Shown piece by piece: positions 63,804 to 64,000 of a stretch of 64,000 nt of DNA. How positions within the stretch are numbered: position 1 is the first letter of the stretch; the number at the start of each line of letters is the position of its first letter. The position numbers and the translations under genes were made by a program. The stretch covers positions 62,001 through 126,000 of the forward strand of contig NZ_JAVIDR010000005.1 of assembly GCF_031157835.1 (NCBI RefSeq). Reading direction: 5' to 3'. The notes under the pieces are model-generated. The model saw nothing but the letters and a program-made list of their open reading frames with translations, was not told the DNA's origin and ran no database searches. This stretch comes from Acinetobacter rudis (GTDB taxonomy: Bacteria; Pseudomonadota; Gammaproteobacteria; Pseudomonadales; Moraxellaceae).

Positions 63804-64000
63804 ATGGCAATGGACCGTATTCGTTTAGCTTCACTCCACGACAAAGTAATCAGCGCAGAACAAGCTGCAAAGTTTATTGAAGATGGTATGACTGTTGGTA
63901 TGAGTGGATTCACTCGCGCTGGTGAAGCTAAAGCAGTTCCTTTAGCCTTGGTTAAACAAGCCCAAGCTAATCCTTTAAAAATTACCCTAATTACAGGCGC
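63804..64000 (+). CDS. Acetyl-CoA hydrolase/CoA-transferase family protein, N-terminal part
   Basis: The first 65 codons of a gene cut by the window edge. The start ATG at 63804 has GAGAGA at about 63792-63797. The visible N-terminus MAMDRIRLASLHDKV, then EDGMTVGMSGFTRAGEAKAVPLAL, is typical of the acetyl-CoA hydrolase/transferase family (Ach1, ScpC and succinyl-CoA:acetate CoA-transferase, AarC), where the GMSGFT region begins the first CoA-transferase half. The exact substrates, probably acetate with succinyl-CoA or propionyl-CoA, cannot be told from this piece. It is transcribed away from envZ with 218 bp between. Confidence 0.88.
   Translation, partial: MAMDRIRLASLHDKVISAEQAAKFIEDGMTVGMSGFTRAGEAKAVPLALVKQAQANPLKITLITG

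Noticed and set aside
1..64000. Systematic look for CRISPR arrays, rRNA and tRNA genes
   Set aside because: No regularly spaced direct repeats, no tRNA-like cloverleaf ends and no rRNA sequence were noticed by eye; a tool scan such as tRNAscan-SE would be the decisive check.

Overview
This 64 kb window is a stretch of chromosome from a gammaproteobacterium of the genus Acinetobacter. The assignment rests on low GC content with AT-rich codon use, on an Acr1-type fatty acyl-CoA reductase very like the A. baylyi protein as I recall it, on a class II polyphosphate:AMP phosphotransferase of the type described from A. johnsonii, and on the recC-recB-recD order. The species cannot be fixed from the sequence alone. 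Nearly everything is ordinary chromosomal core or near-core material. I see no prophage, insertion sequence, integron, CRISPR array, rRNA or tRNA. Apart from priA at the left edge and the CoA-transferase gene at the right edge, one short locus (42527-42837) looks broken.

Layout. 1-6442: the end of priA, a Kef-type antiporter, hslO (Hsp33), a CbpM-like modulator, a YdcH-like small protein and a CorA-family transporter. 6530-9155: pnp and rpsO on the minus strand, with a long structured pnp leader. 9156-9866 has no gene but carries two minus-strand terminators. 9867-19113: recC, recB and recD as one minus-strand operon. 19493-25855: two poorly known proteins, pap, and the ubiquinone operon ubiE-ubiJ-ubiB. 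26206-31187: a four-gene chaperone-usher pilus operon (major subunit, chaperone, usher, tip protein) with an apparent attenuator after the major subunit gene. 31500-33925: a class III aminotransferase and an AraC-type regulator. 33928-37546: a small lipoprotein, then a flavin-dependent D-2-hydroxyglutarate dehydrogenase candidate divergent from serA, a pairing that makes sense for serine synthesis. 37741-39634: two tandem EamA exporters. 40198-43660: a Met/His-rich outer-membrane protein, a LysR regulator with a divergent 43-residue membrane peptide, a probable frameshifted zinc-ribbon membrane protein, and a TSUP permease.

43726-46891: truB, then rpsP-rimM-trmD-rplS. 47149-50845: a compact minor-pilin cluster, pilV-pilW-pilX plus a short PilY1-like protein that keeps only the C-terminal propeller. 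51023-58333: ettA, metY, acr1, a CitMHS citrate transporter and an orphan lipoprotein. 58398-63585: tex and the ompR-envZ two-component system. 63804 to the end: the start of an acetyl-CoA hydrolase/transferase gene.

The most interesting items are the reduced type IV pilus tip locus with a propeller-only PilY1, four DnaA-box-like 9-mers spaced exactly 12 bp apart inside the start of recD, the UUCG-capped attenuator in the chaperone-usher operon, the structured pnp leader, and the homopolymer frameshift at 42600-42605. I did not find a convincing wholly new multi-gene system. All functional calls come from reading the sequence and from memory of protein families; no searches were run.
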